This document shows positions 43,131-53,055 of a stretch of 64,000 nt of DNA, piece by piece. The translations under genes and the position numbers were made by a program. This DNA is from Takakia lepidozioides. Its lineage: Eukaryota; Streptophyta; Takakiopsida; Takakiales; Takakiaceae. The stretch covers positions 36,766,001-36,830,000 of the forward strand of contig CM060733.1 in assembly GCA_030704615.1 (NCBI GenBank). The letters are read 5' to 3'. The notes beneath the pieces are model-generated. The model was given only the letters and a program-made list of their open reading frames with translations. It had not been told where the DNA came from and did no database searches. Position 1 is the stretch's first letter. Each line of letters starts with the position of its first letter.

Positions 43131-44301
43131 GAAAGATAGATTCACCTGTGTATTATGCTAGCTGATTAATGAACAGTGCTGAAAGGAATTATAGCACAAC
43201 GGAAAGAGAGGCATTGGCGATGATCTATGCAGTGAAGAAAATCAGGCATTACCTGTTGGGCAAGAAGTTTATGTTCTATGTGGATCATCAGGCTCTGATA
43301 TACCTGGTAAACAAACCTGGAAGAATAGTAAGATGGTTGATAATCTTGCACGAGTTTGAGTTCGAGGTTGCTTACAAGCCTGGGAGGCTGCATCTTGTGG
43401 CAGACCACTTGTCACGCTTATCAACAGAAGAGCCAGCCATAGGAGTAGACGACCAATTACCAGATGCGAGTCTATTTGCAGTGGAGGTGCAGGGAAGTGC
43501 AGATGACTGGTTAGATTGGCAATGGCCAATCAGATACTACCTTGCTCATGGTCAGTGCCCACCAAGTTATGGAAAGGAACAGAGGAAGAGAATTGCTATC
43601 AAAGCTCTACCTTATACTATGATAGGAGGCAGAATGTATAAGCTAGGACCTGATAGAGTACTTAAACGATGCTTGTACCACCATGAAGTAAATAAAGTTT
43701 TAGAGGAAGTTCATAAAGGAGTGGCTGGAGGACATTTTGGAGAAGAGACTACCAGTAGGAAGATACTACTTGAAGGTTATTGGTGGCCTACTTTGTTCAA
43801 AGATGTACACAAGTATTGTCAGAGTTGTGATAAATGTCAGAGGCTAGGACCTTTGCAGAGATCTGGGAAGATGGCTTTGCATCCTACAATGCCTACGGAA
43901 CCATTTCAGAAATGGGGACTAGACTTTGTTGGACCAATTAACCCACCAGCCAAGAATACACAGAACAGGTACATAATTACAGCCACTGATTATACTACAA
44001 AGAGGGTGGAAGCTAAAGCTTTGAGGGATAACACAGCCAAGTCCATAGCAAGGTTCCTGTATGAGAACATTTTACACGATTTGGCTGTCCCTTGGAATTT
44101 ATCAGTGATCAGGGAAGTCACTTCATTAATGAGACCATTGAATTATTGACTAAAAAGTTCATGATTGTGCATAGGAAGAGTATAACATATTACCCACAGG
44201 GTAATGGGCAGGCATAGGCTACCAACAAAATACTATGTACTACCTTGGCTAAGATAGTCAATGCAAACAGAACGGATTGAGATACAAAGCTGCTGACAGC
44301 T
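43131..44301 (+). pseudogene. RNase H and integrase core of element C2
   Basis: A frame from 43,169 to 44,149 covers RNase H ([43 protein letters not shown]), the zinc-binding part ([27 protein letters not shown]) and the integrase core start [17 protein letters not shown]. The frame breaks near 44,080, before the second Asp. A TGA precedes it (43,164), and a TAG (44,216) and TGA (44,278) follow at the same places as in C1. Confidence 0.87.
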
Positions 44302-45494
44302 TTGTGGTCATACAGGACTTCATATAAAGTCACCACTAAGTATACACCATTCCAATTAGTTTATGGTATGGAAGCTTTACTTCCAGTGGAATTCCTGTTA
44401 CCTACCATGAGAACGGAATGGGGAAAGAGAATGGAATTGCAAGATTCAATTAAGGTCAGGAAACATGAATTATACCATGTGGAAGAAGTACGTGCTGATG
44501 CAGCTGATAACATGACCAGAATTCAGATGAAGAGAAAGGAACAGTTTGATGAAGGCAAGTTAAAGACTTTTAAGACGGGAGATTTGGTTCTCTGGTTGCA
44601 GAAGAAGGGAAAGATTAAAGCTTATAAGCTTAAATCACCATGGAAAGGACCTTATGTCATACAGAAGATGTATGATAACAACACCGTCATGTTACAAACC
44701 ATTAACAAAGAGATGCTGGAAAGAGTCAATGCCAATAAGTTAAAGGGGTACAGTGGTATCCATGACAAACCATTGCAGTATGATTTGCATGTTGAAACGC
44801 AGAAGCAGTCACGGGCTGCGCCAGTGATACCAACGGGGTATGGAACACTTGTCGCTAGACCGAGCGTATATGACAAGGGCGGGCAGTACAAGCGCGACAC
44901 TGCCTATCACAGCCCATCACAGTGTGGCATAGCCTATCACAGCCCATCGCGGTGCGACACAGCCTATCAGAGCCCATCACGACGCGACACAGCATATCAC
45001 AGCCCATCACAGCGTGACACAGCCTATCACAACCTACCACAGCATGTCACAGCCTATCACAGCTTACCACAGTGCCACACAGCCTATCACAGCGTACCAC
45101 AACATGACACAGCCTGTCACAGCTCAACACAGCCTACCAGGGTTGCACAATCCATAAGATCAGTGACAGGTGGACGAAGGATAACGTCCGGGAAATGGCC
45201 AGCGGAAGAAATGACGGAAGCCAGTTTAGAAATGGACACGTGGAAGCCAGGGCGAGACACACAACCAGGCATGAATTGCAAAAACGAGTGTCATCAAGAA
45301 AGAAGACAAAATTGGCCGTCAAAGTACCTACCCGACACATTAACTTATTATGGGGCCATTAATGCATACAGGGAAAGGGTAACGGAACCTTTTTCAAGTA
45401 CAGAAAAGTGCAATCCTTGTCACACGTATTATCCTAGTGGACATTTCCAGGGGGAAAGTCCACTGAAAGAAATTAAATCCAAAAGCCAGTCACA
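44302..45494 (+). CDS. Integrase C-terminal part with decapeptide repeats, element C2
   Basis: An open frame of about 400 residues. It starts in the integrase (WSYRTSYKVTTKYTPFQLVY, the usual segment after the DDE core), passes the C-terminal GDLVLWLQKKGKIKAYKLKS part, and then stays open through a CACAGCC array that is read as about ten copies of DTAYHSPSxR. After it comes a basic tail. The frame runs a few codons on into the plastid fragment before it stops at 45,510. The repeats are read in one frame only in this copy, so coding use is doubtful. Confidence 0.6.
44895..45140. repeat. 30-bp CACAGCC array in element C2
   Basis: About eight units near 30 bp, each with two CACAGCC- or CACAGCG-like boxes (GCGACACAGCCTATCACAGC). 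Translated they give DTAYHSPSQR-type peptides. Confidence 0.85.
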
Positions 45495-45495
45495 G

Positions 45496-45521
45496 GAATT
45501 TTACCATTAAACCATACCCGC
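45496..45521 (-). tRNA. trnG-GCC: 5' end of plastid tRNA-Gly, truncated
   Basis: On the minus strand GCGGGTATGGTTTAATGG followed by TAAAATT is the acceptor 5' strand and D arm of plastid tRNA-Gly; its place after psbZ suggests trnG-GCC. It breaks off at the join with element C2 (45,495), so the anticodon is not present and the isoacceptor is inferred from gene order. Not functional. Confidence 0.7.
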
Positions 45522-45749
45522 AACTGCTTATCAAACCTATCCCTCGATATATTAATACAATTCTTTCTACATAGTCAATTATATCTTTTTAGAATTATTT
45601 ATAGGAGTGAAAACGTGGGGAGTTAAAAAGAAACCCTCCCTCGAGTACGTTTATTCCGTACCTCAGGACTTGTATAAAATACCTTTTGGAACTTATAATG
45701 TAATGTCCGCCGAGGGAGGGGAAACGGCAACTTGATTTTCTCCAGAAAT

Positions 45750-45938
45750 TCGAGATATAAAAGAGTTAAGGATACCAACCGGAAGAACTAATCCAATCCA
45801 TAACGAAGCACCCGAAAATACGACATTTTTGCTACTTGACCAGCCATTGGGGGAGGCAGGCGCAACAGGCACACCAATCACTAGGAGAAATGAAATGGCA
45901 ATTGATGCAAACACAGCCAACTGGAAGGCAATAGTCGT
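45750..45938 (-). pseudogene. psbZ: psbZ (plastid photosystem II protein Z), nuclear copy
   Basis: Full length, 62 codons and stop, the normal size of Psb[39 protein letters not shown] and VGILNSFIS are unmistakable. In the plastid it codes for a two-helix thylakoid protein of photosystem II. The start is ACG (45,936-45,938) and the stop is CGA (45,750-45,752). Inside, TCA, GCG, CCT, CTT and CCG stand where the usual residues are Leu, Val, Leu, Phe and Leu. All seven differ from the expected codon by C for T. This is the pattern of C-to-U edited plastid genes. As a nuclear piece it has no promoter or start and is not expected to work. Confidence 0.93.
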
Positions 45939-46012
45939 AGTTGTGATTCTCCAAGCTTCGAAGAGCAGCAACAGCCAATCATAATCCAGAATTACCTGCA
46001 GGGAGTATTTTC

Positions 46013-46170
46013 CAGAAAGCAAGATCAAGAATTTGAAGGGATTTTGAGCGCAAGAGTCGGCGTCGTTCCAAGTAACGGGCGTCTCGCCAAGGAAGACAAT
46101 AAATGCCATAGCTTGGAAGCTATGGAGGAAATCACAGATTATACACTCGCCTTGCTACTTACGCAGTGGG
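46013..46170 (+). other. Rest of the tail of element C2
   Basis: [20 protein letters not shown] and the next residues match the tail of element C1 (41,249-41,390) and of the minus-strand copy. The match ends near ACTTACGCAGTGG (46,155-46,170). Confidence 0.7.
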
Positions 46171-46457
46171 CGGGGGTGATATTCCGTGAGCCTGTGAGCC
46201 CAGGAAACCGTGAGCCCAGCACAAGCTCACGCCACGTCAGCATACATACAGGGCCTATTTCCGCGGGTGTCACCTATTTCCGCGGGTTGATCAGCCATTT
46301 CCCGGGAATGCAGAGTGGATATGTTACATCCATTGTATCCATTGCATCCATGCAGACGTTATCAACATACCAAGCCCTCACAAGTTTATGTGGGTACGTC
46401 GTGAGGAGGTGCACACTGACATGATCTAAAGCGGATCCCTGCGAAATCTTTTCTTAC
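46171..46457. other. Spacer, no gene seen
   Basis: GC-richer unique sequence (TTTCCGCGGGT occurs twice, GTGAGCCCAG-type repeats near 46,190). No coding match. Confidence 0.4.
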
Positions 46458-46686
46458 TCACCACCCTTGCGAACATGCCAGGTATGTGCAGGAGCATCAT
46501 GGATGCTCATTAGATTTGAGAATGCATGAACGCTCTTTGATGAGGTGGACTTCACCGTGATGGATTCACCAACCATTCTTCTAGCAGGAATGGTTTGGAG
46601 ACCAACGAGCAAATGATGCGAGAATGCTGTACACGAACCAAAGTCGTTTGTTTGTTTTTGCAATGCACTCAAGTCTGTGAGGTCCA
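46458..46686 (-). CDS. Possible exon of an unassigned gene
   Basis: An open stretch between a CTCACAG acceptor and a GTGAGTAAG donor: LSALQKQTNDFGSCTAFSHH, LLVGLQTIPARRMVGES, then ITVKSTSSKSVHAFSN. It looks like real protein but I do not recognise it. It could belong to a gene cut by element C2 at about 46,170. Confidence 0.35.
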
Positions 46687-46858
46687 GAAAACACTAAATA
46701 GATTGAAGGAACAATCCGGGCAGTCCATGCAAAACCCCCATCTCCAACAATAGTTTGTTCCCATTAAATGTGCATTCCACGCACACATTGCAAACAGGGA
46801 CAACAAGGATACACAACCATCCCATTTCAAATTTGCCCCGATAAAACCAAAAGAAACT

Positions 46859-47700
46859 TCATATCAAGTGTTCACAGTCATCAGAATCAGTCTCGACCTC
46901 CTGTGCTATGTCATCCACAAAGATTCTGGCCCCCAACACCACGTCTTCTACCACGGCGTCGATGGGTGGACTCCGAGTGCCATGAACGGTCATGCTTGCT
47001 GCGAGTGCCCGCATAGACAGGTAGCACGCGCCGAGGAGGACCGGAAAGAAGTCCAAATAGGTGTGATAGCCCTGGAGGGCAAGTGGAAGCACGCGGACTC
47101 CTACACAAGTCGAAAAAAACCATTTTGAACACAATATGCAATACACAAGTCCAATGAAGAGGATGTCTGCCATGTGAACTTTGCCTCAAGAACAGTGATT
47201 CTCGATATTGAAACAACAATGCAAGCATTCACAAGTTGAACTTACTCACAGGCAAAGTCGGAGTCCAGCTCCTTGTCGGAAGTCTCCTCTGTATCAATAT
47301 CAGCGGGACGGGGCTTCGAAGGACTTGAGAAGTGTGTCCACCCAAACCCATCAGGAGGTTCTTGTAAAATCTCAGCATCCCCTTCAATCCCAAAGAGATC
47401 TTCACTTTCCAAATCAATTATTTCGAGTTGAGCTGCATGGATAACTTGTGACCTTGTGACAAGTCGTTCAAGTGGCTGTGTTGGCTGTGATGCAGAAGTA
47501 ACTTCCTCCTCCCTCTCTGAAGGTCCTGCTTCCAGTAATAACATTCTTTTGTGCTGCTGTGCCCCTTCCTGGTCATGAGCTTGGGAAACATTATCATGCG
47601 GAATCCGTGAAGCCAGTGGATCCGCCACTACAGTCTTTCCCCTTCTCTGCTTCTTAGTCTCGGGTTGTGCTGCTAGTCCACCCTCACTGTGTGAAGAGCC
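46859..47700 (-). pseudogene. Unassigned minus-strand gene remnant
   Basis: Two likely exons: about 47,700-47,242 (basic start PETKKQRRGKTVV, then an acidic stretch IDLESEDLFGIEGDAEILQE) with a GTAAGT donor, and about 47,128-46,859, with a hydrophobic segment (LDFFPVLLGACYLSMRALAA) and an acidic end DDIAQEVETDSDDCEHLI and stop. The join in this frame is one base off the predicted splice, so either an indel is present or the exon choice is wrong. No domain recognised. Confidence 0.4.
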
Positions 47701-48125
47701 TTGCCTTCCATTGCAGTTGTTTCTGGCTCAAACACTCCCATTTCCTTTCCTTTCTTGTGCATTAAGTATGCCAGAATTAAGATTATTTGAGCAATGATTG
47801 GGCCAGACACTATGATAGGGACTTTGCGGTAGTACCTTGTAGTCTTTTCATCTCCTCTACTAGTGCGTTGTACATTATGTCCGCCCATTGTACCTCTTGT
47901 CCCTTCAGGCCTTGGAGTATTTCCTCCGTGAAGGATCTGCTCAAATATTGTTGGGTTCTGTTTCAGGGCAAACAGAACGTTCAATACCTGGCCTATCTCT
48001 TTTAACCCTGGTACACAGTCTTTGGTACAAGCATAACCCTGAGTTTTAAAGAAACTCCCTTCTTGGAATAAGTCCCCTATTTGCAGTCTTGCCCTGTGTT
48101 CCCCACATGCACCTGACCCTGGCAA
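47673..48125 (-). CDS. Unassigned ORF with one membrane helix
   Basis: A 150-residue frame. It has four Cys in the first 50 residues (CGEHRARLQ, GYACTKDCVPG), a basic middle and one clear membrane segment VPIIVSGPIIAQIILILAYL followed by MHKKGK. It sits just after the conserved tail of the minus-strand gypsy copy (48,167), so it could be an extra protein of that element or the start of the gene at 46,859-47,700. Not recognised. Confidence 0.4.
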   Translation of the reverse strand: MPGSGACGEHRARLQIGDLFQEGSFFKTQGYACTKDCVPGLKEIGQVLNVLFALKQNPTIFEQILHGGNTPRPEGTRGTMGGHNVQRTSRGDEKTTRYYRKVPIIVSGPIIAQIILILAYLMHKKGKEMGVFEPETTAMEGKALHTVRVD

Positions 48126-48166
48126 TCGAAAACAATTGCTGGAGGTATAGGGGAGTAAGCATTAAT

Positions 48167-49040
48167 TCAACTCCCTTCACCGTGTTGTTCCTGCCTTGGC
48201 TCAAAGTTCTGCAAAAATTGTAACATGTACTGTCTATGGTGTAGTGTCCAATCTAGGCTTTGCAATCCTTCCAATCTCAGCTCCTCCAGTATCTTTATCG
48301 CCTGTGGGGTAGCCATCGTTTGTTTCTGCAGAATTGTGGTGCTCTTCACCCTGATTTCCTCCATTCCTCTCACTCTCTTCATCTTAGACTCACAGAACTG
48401 CTTTGGCTGTAACAACTGCAGGAATGCCTGTAGTGCACAAAGCAAACGTATGGTTGCCGCAGAAAGCTATGGGTAATCTCTTGTAAGCCTGCGGGGCTTG
48501 CAAGCATTGCTCAAGAGAAAAGCTCTGCTCTGTCGTTTCGTGTATGCCATTGCGTAAGTAATATTGCGAGCGTATAGTCTGTTAGTTCCTCCATAGTTTC
48601 CAAGTTATAGCATTTATGGCCTGTCCTGTCGAGACGCCCGTTACTCAGAACGACGCCGCCTCTTGCGCTCAATTTCCCTCCATTTTCTTGATCATTTCTC
48701 TGGTTTTCTATTGGCTGTATCCGCTGTGACTGGATTTTAACTTTTATCTTCTTTAGTGGACTTTCCCTGTTGGATAGTCCACTAGGATCACACATGCGAC
48801 ATGAATTCGGCTTTTCTGTACTTGCCGTTCGTTCCGTTTCCCTTTTTCCGTATTCATTAATGGGCCCGCCTTTCATCCCATTTGACGGCCGTTCTTGTCC
48901 TCTTTCTTTTTGACACCTGTCCTTGCACTTCATTCTCTGCTGTGTGTCGCACCCTGACCTCCACGTGTCTATTTTTAAATTAATTTCCGTTTCTTCTTCC
49001 TTCAGCCATTTTCCTGAAGTTTTATGTGTCCATGTCACTG
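48167..49040 (-). other. Tail of element C3
   Basis: Two open stretches, 49,038-48,511 (NGMKGGPINEYGKRETERTA, KLSARGGVVLSNGRLDRTGH) and 48,445-48,167 (MKRVRGMEEIRVKSTTILQK), both matching the C1 tail as protein and DNA. Conserved frames in two copies make coding possible, but no domain is recognised. Confidence 0.5.
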
Positions 49041-49049
49041 ATTCTATGG

Positions 49050-49260
49050 ATCGTGTAACTTTAGTAGGCTGTGTTGAGCTGTGACAGGCTGTGTCATACT
49101 GTGTTTCGCTGTGATAGGCTGTGATGCAGGCTGTGTGCTGTGGTAGTTGTGATAGGTGTGTACGCTAGGCTGTTCTCGTGATGGGCGGGTGATACTGTGA
49201 TGGGCTGTGATAGGCTGTGTTGCGCCTTGGGGCCTGTGATATGTGTCACGTTTGTTTTGC
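49050..49260. repeat. CACAGCC array in element C3
   Basis: Complement of the CACAGCCTATCACAGC units, in the same place after the integrase as in C1 and C2 but shorter and more degenerate. Confidence 0.8.
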
Positions 49261-49397
49261 CCCCCCTGGTCATATGCTGGGCCTAGCAACAAGTGTTCCA
49301 TACTCCGTTCGTAACACTGGTGCAGCCCGTGACTGTTCTTGCGGTTCAACATGCAAATCATGCTGCAGGGGTTTGTCATGGATACCACTGTACCCCT

Positions 49398-50550
49398 TCA
49401 ACTTATTTGCATTGACTCTTCCAGCATTTCTTTGTTAATGGTTTGTAACATGGCGGTGTTGTTATCATACATCTTTTGTATGACATAAGGTCCTTTCCAT
49501 GGTGATTTAAGCTTAGAAGCTTGAATCTTTCCTTTCTTCTGCAACCATAGAACCAAATCCCCCGTCTTAAAAGTCTTTAACTTGCCTTCATCAAACTGTT
49601 CCTTTCGCTTCATCTGAATTCTGGTCATATTATCAGCTGCATCAGCACGTACTTCTTCCACATGGTATAATTCATGTTTCCTGACCTTGATGGAGTCTTG
49701 CAATTCCATTCTTTTTCCCCACTCCGTTCTCATGGTAGGTAACAGGAATTCCACTGGAAGTAAGGCTTCCATACCATAAACTAATTGGAATGGTGTATAT
49801 TTGTGGTGACTTTATATGAAGTCCTGTATGACCATAAAGCTGTCAGCAGCTTTGTATCCCAATCCGTTCTGTTGCATTGACTATCTTAGCCAAGATAGTA
49901 CATAGTATTTTGTTGTAGCCTCTGCCTGTCCATTACCCTGTGGGTAATATGTTGTACTCTTTCTATGCACAATCATAAACTCTTTAGTCAATAACTCAAT
50001 GGTCTCATTCATGAAGTGACTTCCTTGATCACTGATAAATTCTAAGGGACATCCAAATCGTGTAGTTGTTGTCTCGTACAGGAACCTTGCTGTGGACTTG
50101 GCTGTGTTGTCCCTCAAAGCTTTAGCTTCCACCCACTTTAGTATAATCAGTGGCTGTAATTATGTACCTGTTTGTGTATTCTTGGATGGTGGATTAATTG
50201 GTCCAACAAAGTCTAGTCCCCATTTCTGAAATGGTTCCGTAGGCATTGTAGGATGCAAGGCCATTCTTCCAGATCTCTGCAAAGGTCCTAGCCTCTGACA
50301 TTCATCACACTTCTGACAATACTCATGTACATCTTTGAAACAAGTAGGCCACCAGTATCCTGCGAGTAGTATCTTTCTACTGGTAGTCTCTTCTCCAAAA
50401 TGACCTCCAGCCACTCCTTTATGAACTTCCTCCAAGACTTTATTTACTTCATGGTGGTACAAGCATCGTTTTAGTACTCCATCAGGTCCTAACTTATACA
50501 TTCTGCTTCCTACCATAGTATAAGGTAAAGCTCTTGATAGCAATTCTCTT
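49398..50550 (-). pseudogene. Integrase of element C3
   Basis: Zinc part [16 protein letters not shown] and [18 protein letters not shown] (50,300), core [12 protein letters not shown] (first Asp, 50,210), [20 protein letters not shown] (second Asp, 50,020), YYPQGNGQAEATTK (Glu, 49,930), and the C-terminal GDLVLWLQKKGKIQASKLKS (49,530). All three catalytic acids are present. Frames break near 50,160, 50,130 and 49,880. Confidence 0.88.
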
Positions 50551-51069
50551 CCTGCTCCTTACCATAACTAGGTGGGCACTGACCATGAGCAAGGTAGTAT
50601 CTGATTGGCCACTGCCAATCTAACCATTCATCTGCACTTCCTTGCACCTCCATTACAAATAAACTCGCATCAGGTAACTGATCGTCCACTCCTGTGGCGG
50701 CCTCTCCTGTGTTAGTCGTGACAAATGATCTGCCACAAGATGCAAACGGCCAGGCTTGTAAATAACCTCGAACTCAAACTCATGCAAGATTATTAACCAC
50801 CTCGCTATCCTTCCACTTATCAAAGGTTTGTTCACCAGATATATCAGAGCCTGGTGATCCACATAAAACATAAACTTTCTTCCCAATAGGTAATGCCTGA
50901 ATTTCTTGACTGCATAAATCATTGCCAATGCTTCTCTTTCCGTTGTGCTATAGTTCCTCTCAGCACTGTTCATCAACCGGCTAGCATAGTACACAGGTGA
51001 ATCTATATTCCCTGTAACATTCTGGGCTAACACCGCCCAACGCTTCTCCTGATGCATCGCAGTGAACAT
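50551..51069 (-). CDS. RNase H of element C3
   Basis: [40 protein letters not shown] and [20 protein letters not shown], with TEREAL Glu and VDH Asp. The first strand (HVHCDASGEALGG) is in the preceding frame near 51,050. Confidence 0.88.
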
Positions 51070-52200
51070 GAAATACTACATGCCAGTGAGGGTTAATCAG
51101 CACAGGTGTAGTTGTTACTGACAGTGTAAGTTCCTCAAACGCCTGTTGACATTCAGCTGTCCATGCAAACACTGCATCTTTCTTCAGAAGCTTGCTCAAT
51201 GGTGCTGCTATTTGTGCATACCTTTTGACAAATCTTCTGTAATAACTGGTTTTGCCCAAGGAATCTCCTAAACTCTTAACATTCACTGGTGGTGGAGAGA
51301 CTTTAATGGACTCTGTCTTCCTGGGATCCACAAGAAGTCCCTTCTTACACACAATGTGTCCCAGAAGCACCCCTGAGTTCACACAGAAAGAAAGTACTTC
51401 TCTGGATTCAAGCCAGACCTCTCATCCTGCATCTGGCCAGGCATAACTCCAATTTATGCAAGTGCTCATTCTTAGAGCTGTACACACAATGAAATCATCC
51501 AAAATCCCTGCAGATGAAAAGATTCACTTATCACTCTCTGAAAGGTCGCTGGTGCATTACAAAGTCCAAAGGGCATGACTTTGTATGCATAAGCCCCCCA
51601 GTCTGTGATGAAAGCTGTTTTCCCTTGGTCTCTTCTGCCACTTGCACTTGATTATAACCACTGAAGCCATCCATGAATGAGTACATCTCATGGCCTGCCA
51701 CAGTGTCTAATACTGCTTCTGTGAATGGCAAAGGGAAAGGATCTTTCTTCGTACAAGCATTCAGCTTCTTATAGTTCACACATACTCTTAGTTTGCCATT
51801 CTTCTTGGGAACTATAACAATGGGTGACAACCAAGTTGTATACTCTATTGGGTATATAAACTTAGCCTCAGCCAACTTCTTTATCTCTTCTCCAACCTTC
51901 TGTGCGTAGTTGGGATTCATTCTATACCTCGCCTGCTTGATTGGTACTGACCCTGGTTCCAGTTCAATTTATGCTGACAGACTTCAGGTGGTATCCCTTT
52001 TAGATCCTCATAGCTCCAAGCAAATACATCTCTGTATTTGATGAACAAGCTTTTAGCTTTTCGAAGAATTCCGGCTCCAAATCAGCTCCTACTTTCACCA
52101 TCCTCGGTTCCTCCTGAGTTCCCACATTTACTTCTCTCACCTGCTCATCAGCTGTGATTGTCCAACCAGTCACCACTTCATCCTTTAAGCTCACAGTGGC
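50981..52200 (-). pseudogene. Reverse transcriptase of element C3
   Basis: Minus-strand frames give [72 protein letters not shown] (a broken PFGL-NAP), then a break over the YLDD region (about 51,480-51,540; DDFIVC-like remains), GHIVCKKGLLVDPRKTES, KTSYYRRFVKRYAQIAAPLS. The N-terminal part includes EEEPRMVKVGADLEPEFFEK-type residues (52,090). Confidence 0.85.
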
Positions 52201-52395
52201 TGGTTCTTCTAGGATTTCTATCTCTCCCTCCTTTTCTTCATAGAAATGTGGTGGGTAAATGCTGGTTTCCTCTTCCATTGGTGTTGCCGACACTACACCA
52301 CAGCAGATACCTCTAAACAACTTAGGCTTTCCAGCCGCATCTCCGCAACCTGCTCCCACTCTGGGTGTGCAGCAAATAGGGTAGCTTCCTGCTCC

Positions 52396-52830
52396 TCATC
52401 CAGTCCTCCCTCCAGTCATACTCTTGACTCCTCGAGGTCTTCTTGTAGCAGGTAATCTACTAGATTTCTTTGTGGTAATTTGTATCTCGTGCATCCCATT
52501 ATGCACAGTTAGTAACTGAGAATTCCAGTCATGGAATACCCTGGCCTGTTTCAGCCACGGACGTCCCAATAATAAGGAGTAAGCCTCCATGACTTCATCC
52601 ATTTTTAATACAGTTACTGTGATCATAAAGATCATTTTCTGATCTGTATCTTAACTCCTCTTATTAATCCCAATGGCTGTACACTTCTTTGATCTGCCAT
52701 TGTTACTGTAAATGGGGCTGGGTTCATGTTACTTAGACCAAGCTTCTTCCTTAATTGGTCTGTCATGATATTTACTCCAGAACCACCATCTATCAGTACA
52801 TCAGTTAGTTTGTGCTTCCAATTCTCAATT
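52396..52830 (-). pseudogene. Protease of element C3
   Basis: TDVLIDGGSGVNIMTDQLRK (about 52,770-52,815) is the active-site part, with DGG in place of DTG/DSG, and EAYSLLLGRPWLKQARVFHD (about 52,570) is the second conserved part. The frame changes near 52,640. Since C1 has the same DGG, it is a family trait rather than damage. Confidence 0.8.
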
Positions 52831-53055
52831 GGATTACTGGCATAGAATCATCAAAGTCCATGAGGTTTCTCGCCCTTCCGGCTTCACATTATAACTGGTC
52901 ACCTGCTGTTCAGGTCTGTGTTTCCTGTCTCTTGGGCAATTCGATTGATTGCCTGATACAGCCTGTGCCTACAATAAGGTTGTGCCACAGCTAATAGCTG
53001 TCCAATGGTAATTTCTGCTTTGGTCTGACATATTACTTCAGCCAAAGTCTCTTCA

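Larger units (their letters stand above)
45495..46012 (-). other. Nuclear insertion of plastid DNA (psbZ to trnG)
   Basis: About 515 bp with the land-plant plastid order psbZ then trnG on one strand. It replaces about 25 bp of the tail of element C2: the flanks CCAGTCACAG and CCAGAAAGCAAGATCAAG match the tails of the other copies (41,193-41,235 and the minus-strand copy near 48,690-48,730). No target repeat is seen. This fits filler DNA taken up at a repaired break. Confidence 0.88.

Noticed and set aside
45496-45521. Functional tRNA gene
   Set aside because: Only the 5' third is present; no anticodon arm, T arm or 3' acceptor strand.
47673-48125. Envelope-like gene of element C3
   Set aside because: One membrane helix next to the element is not enough; no signal peptide, fusion peptide or matched place in the other copies was seen.
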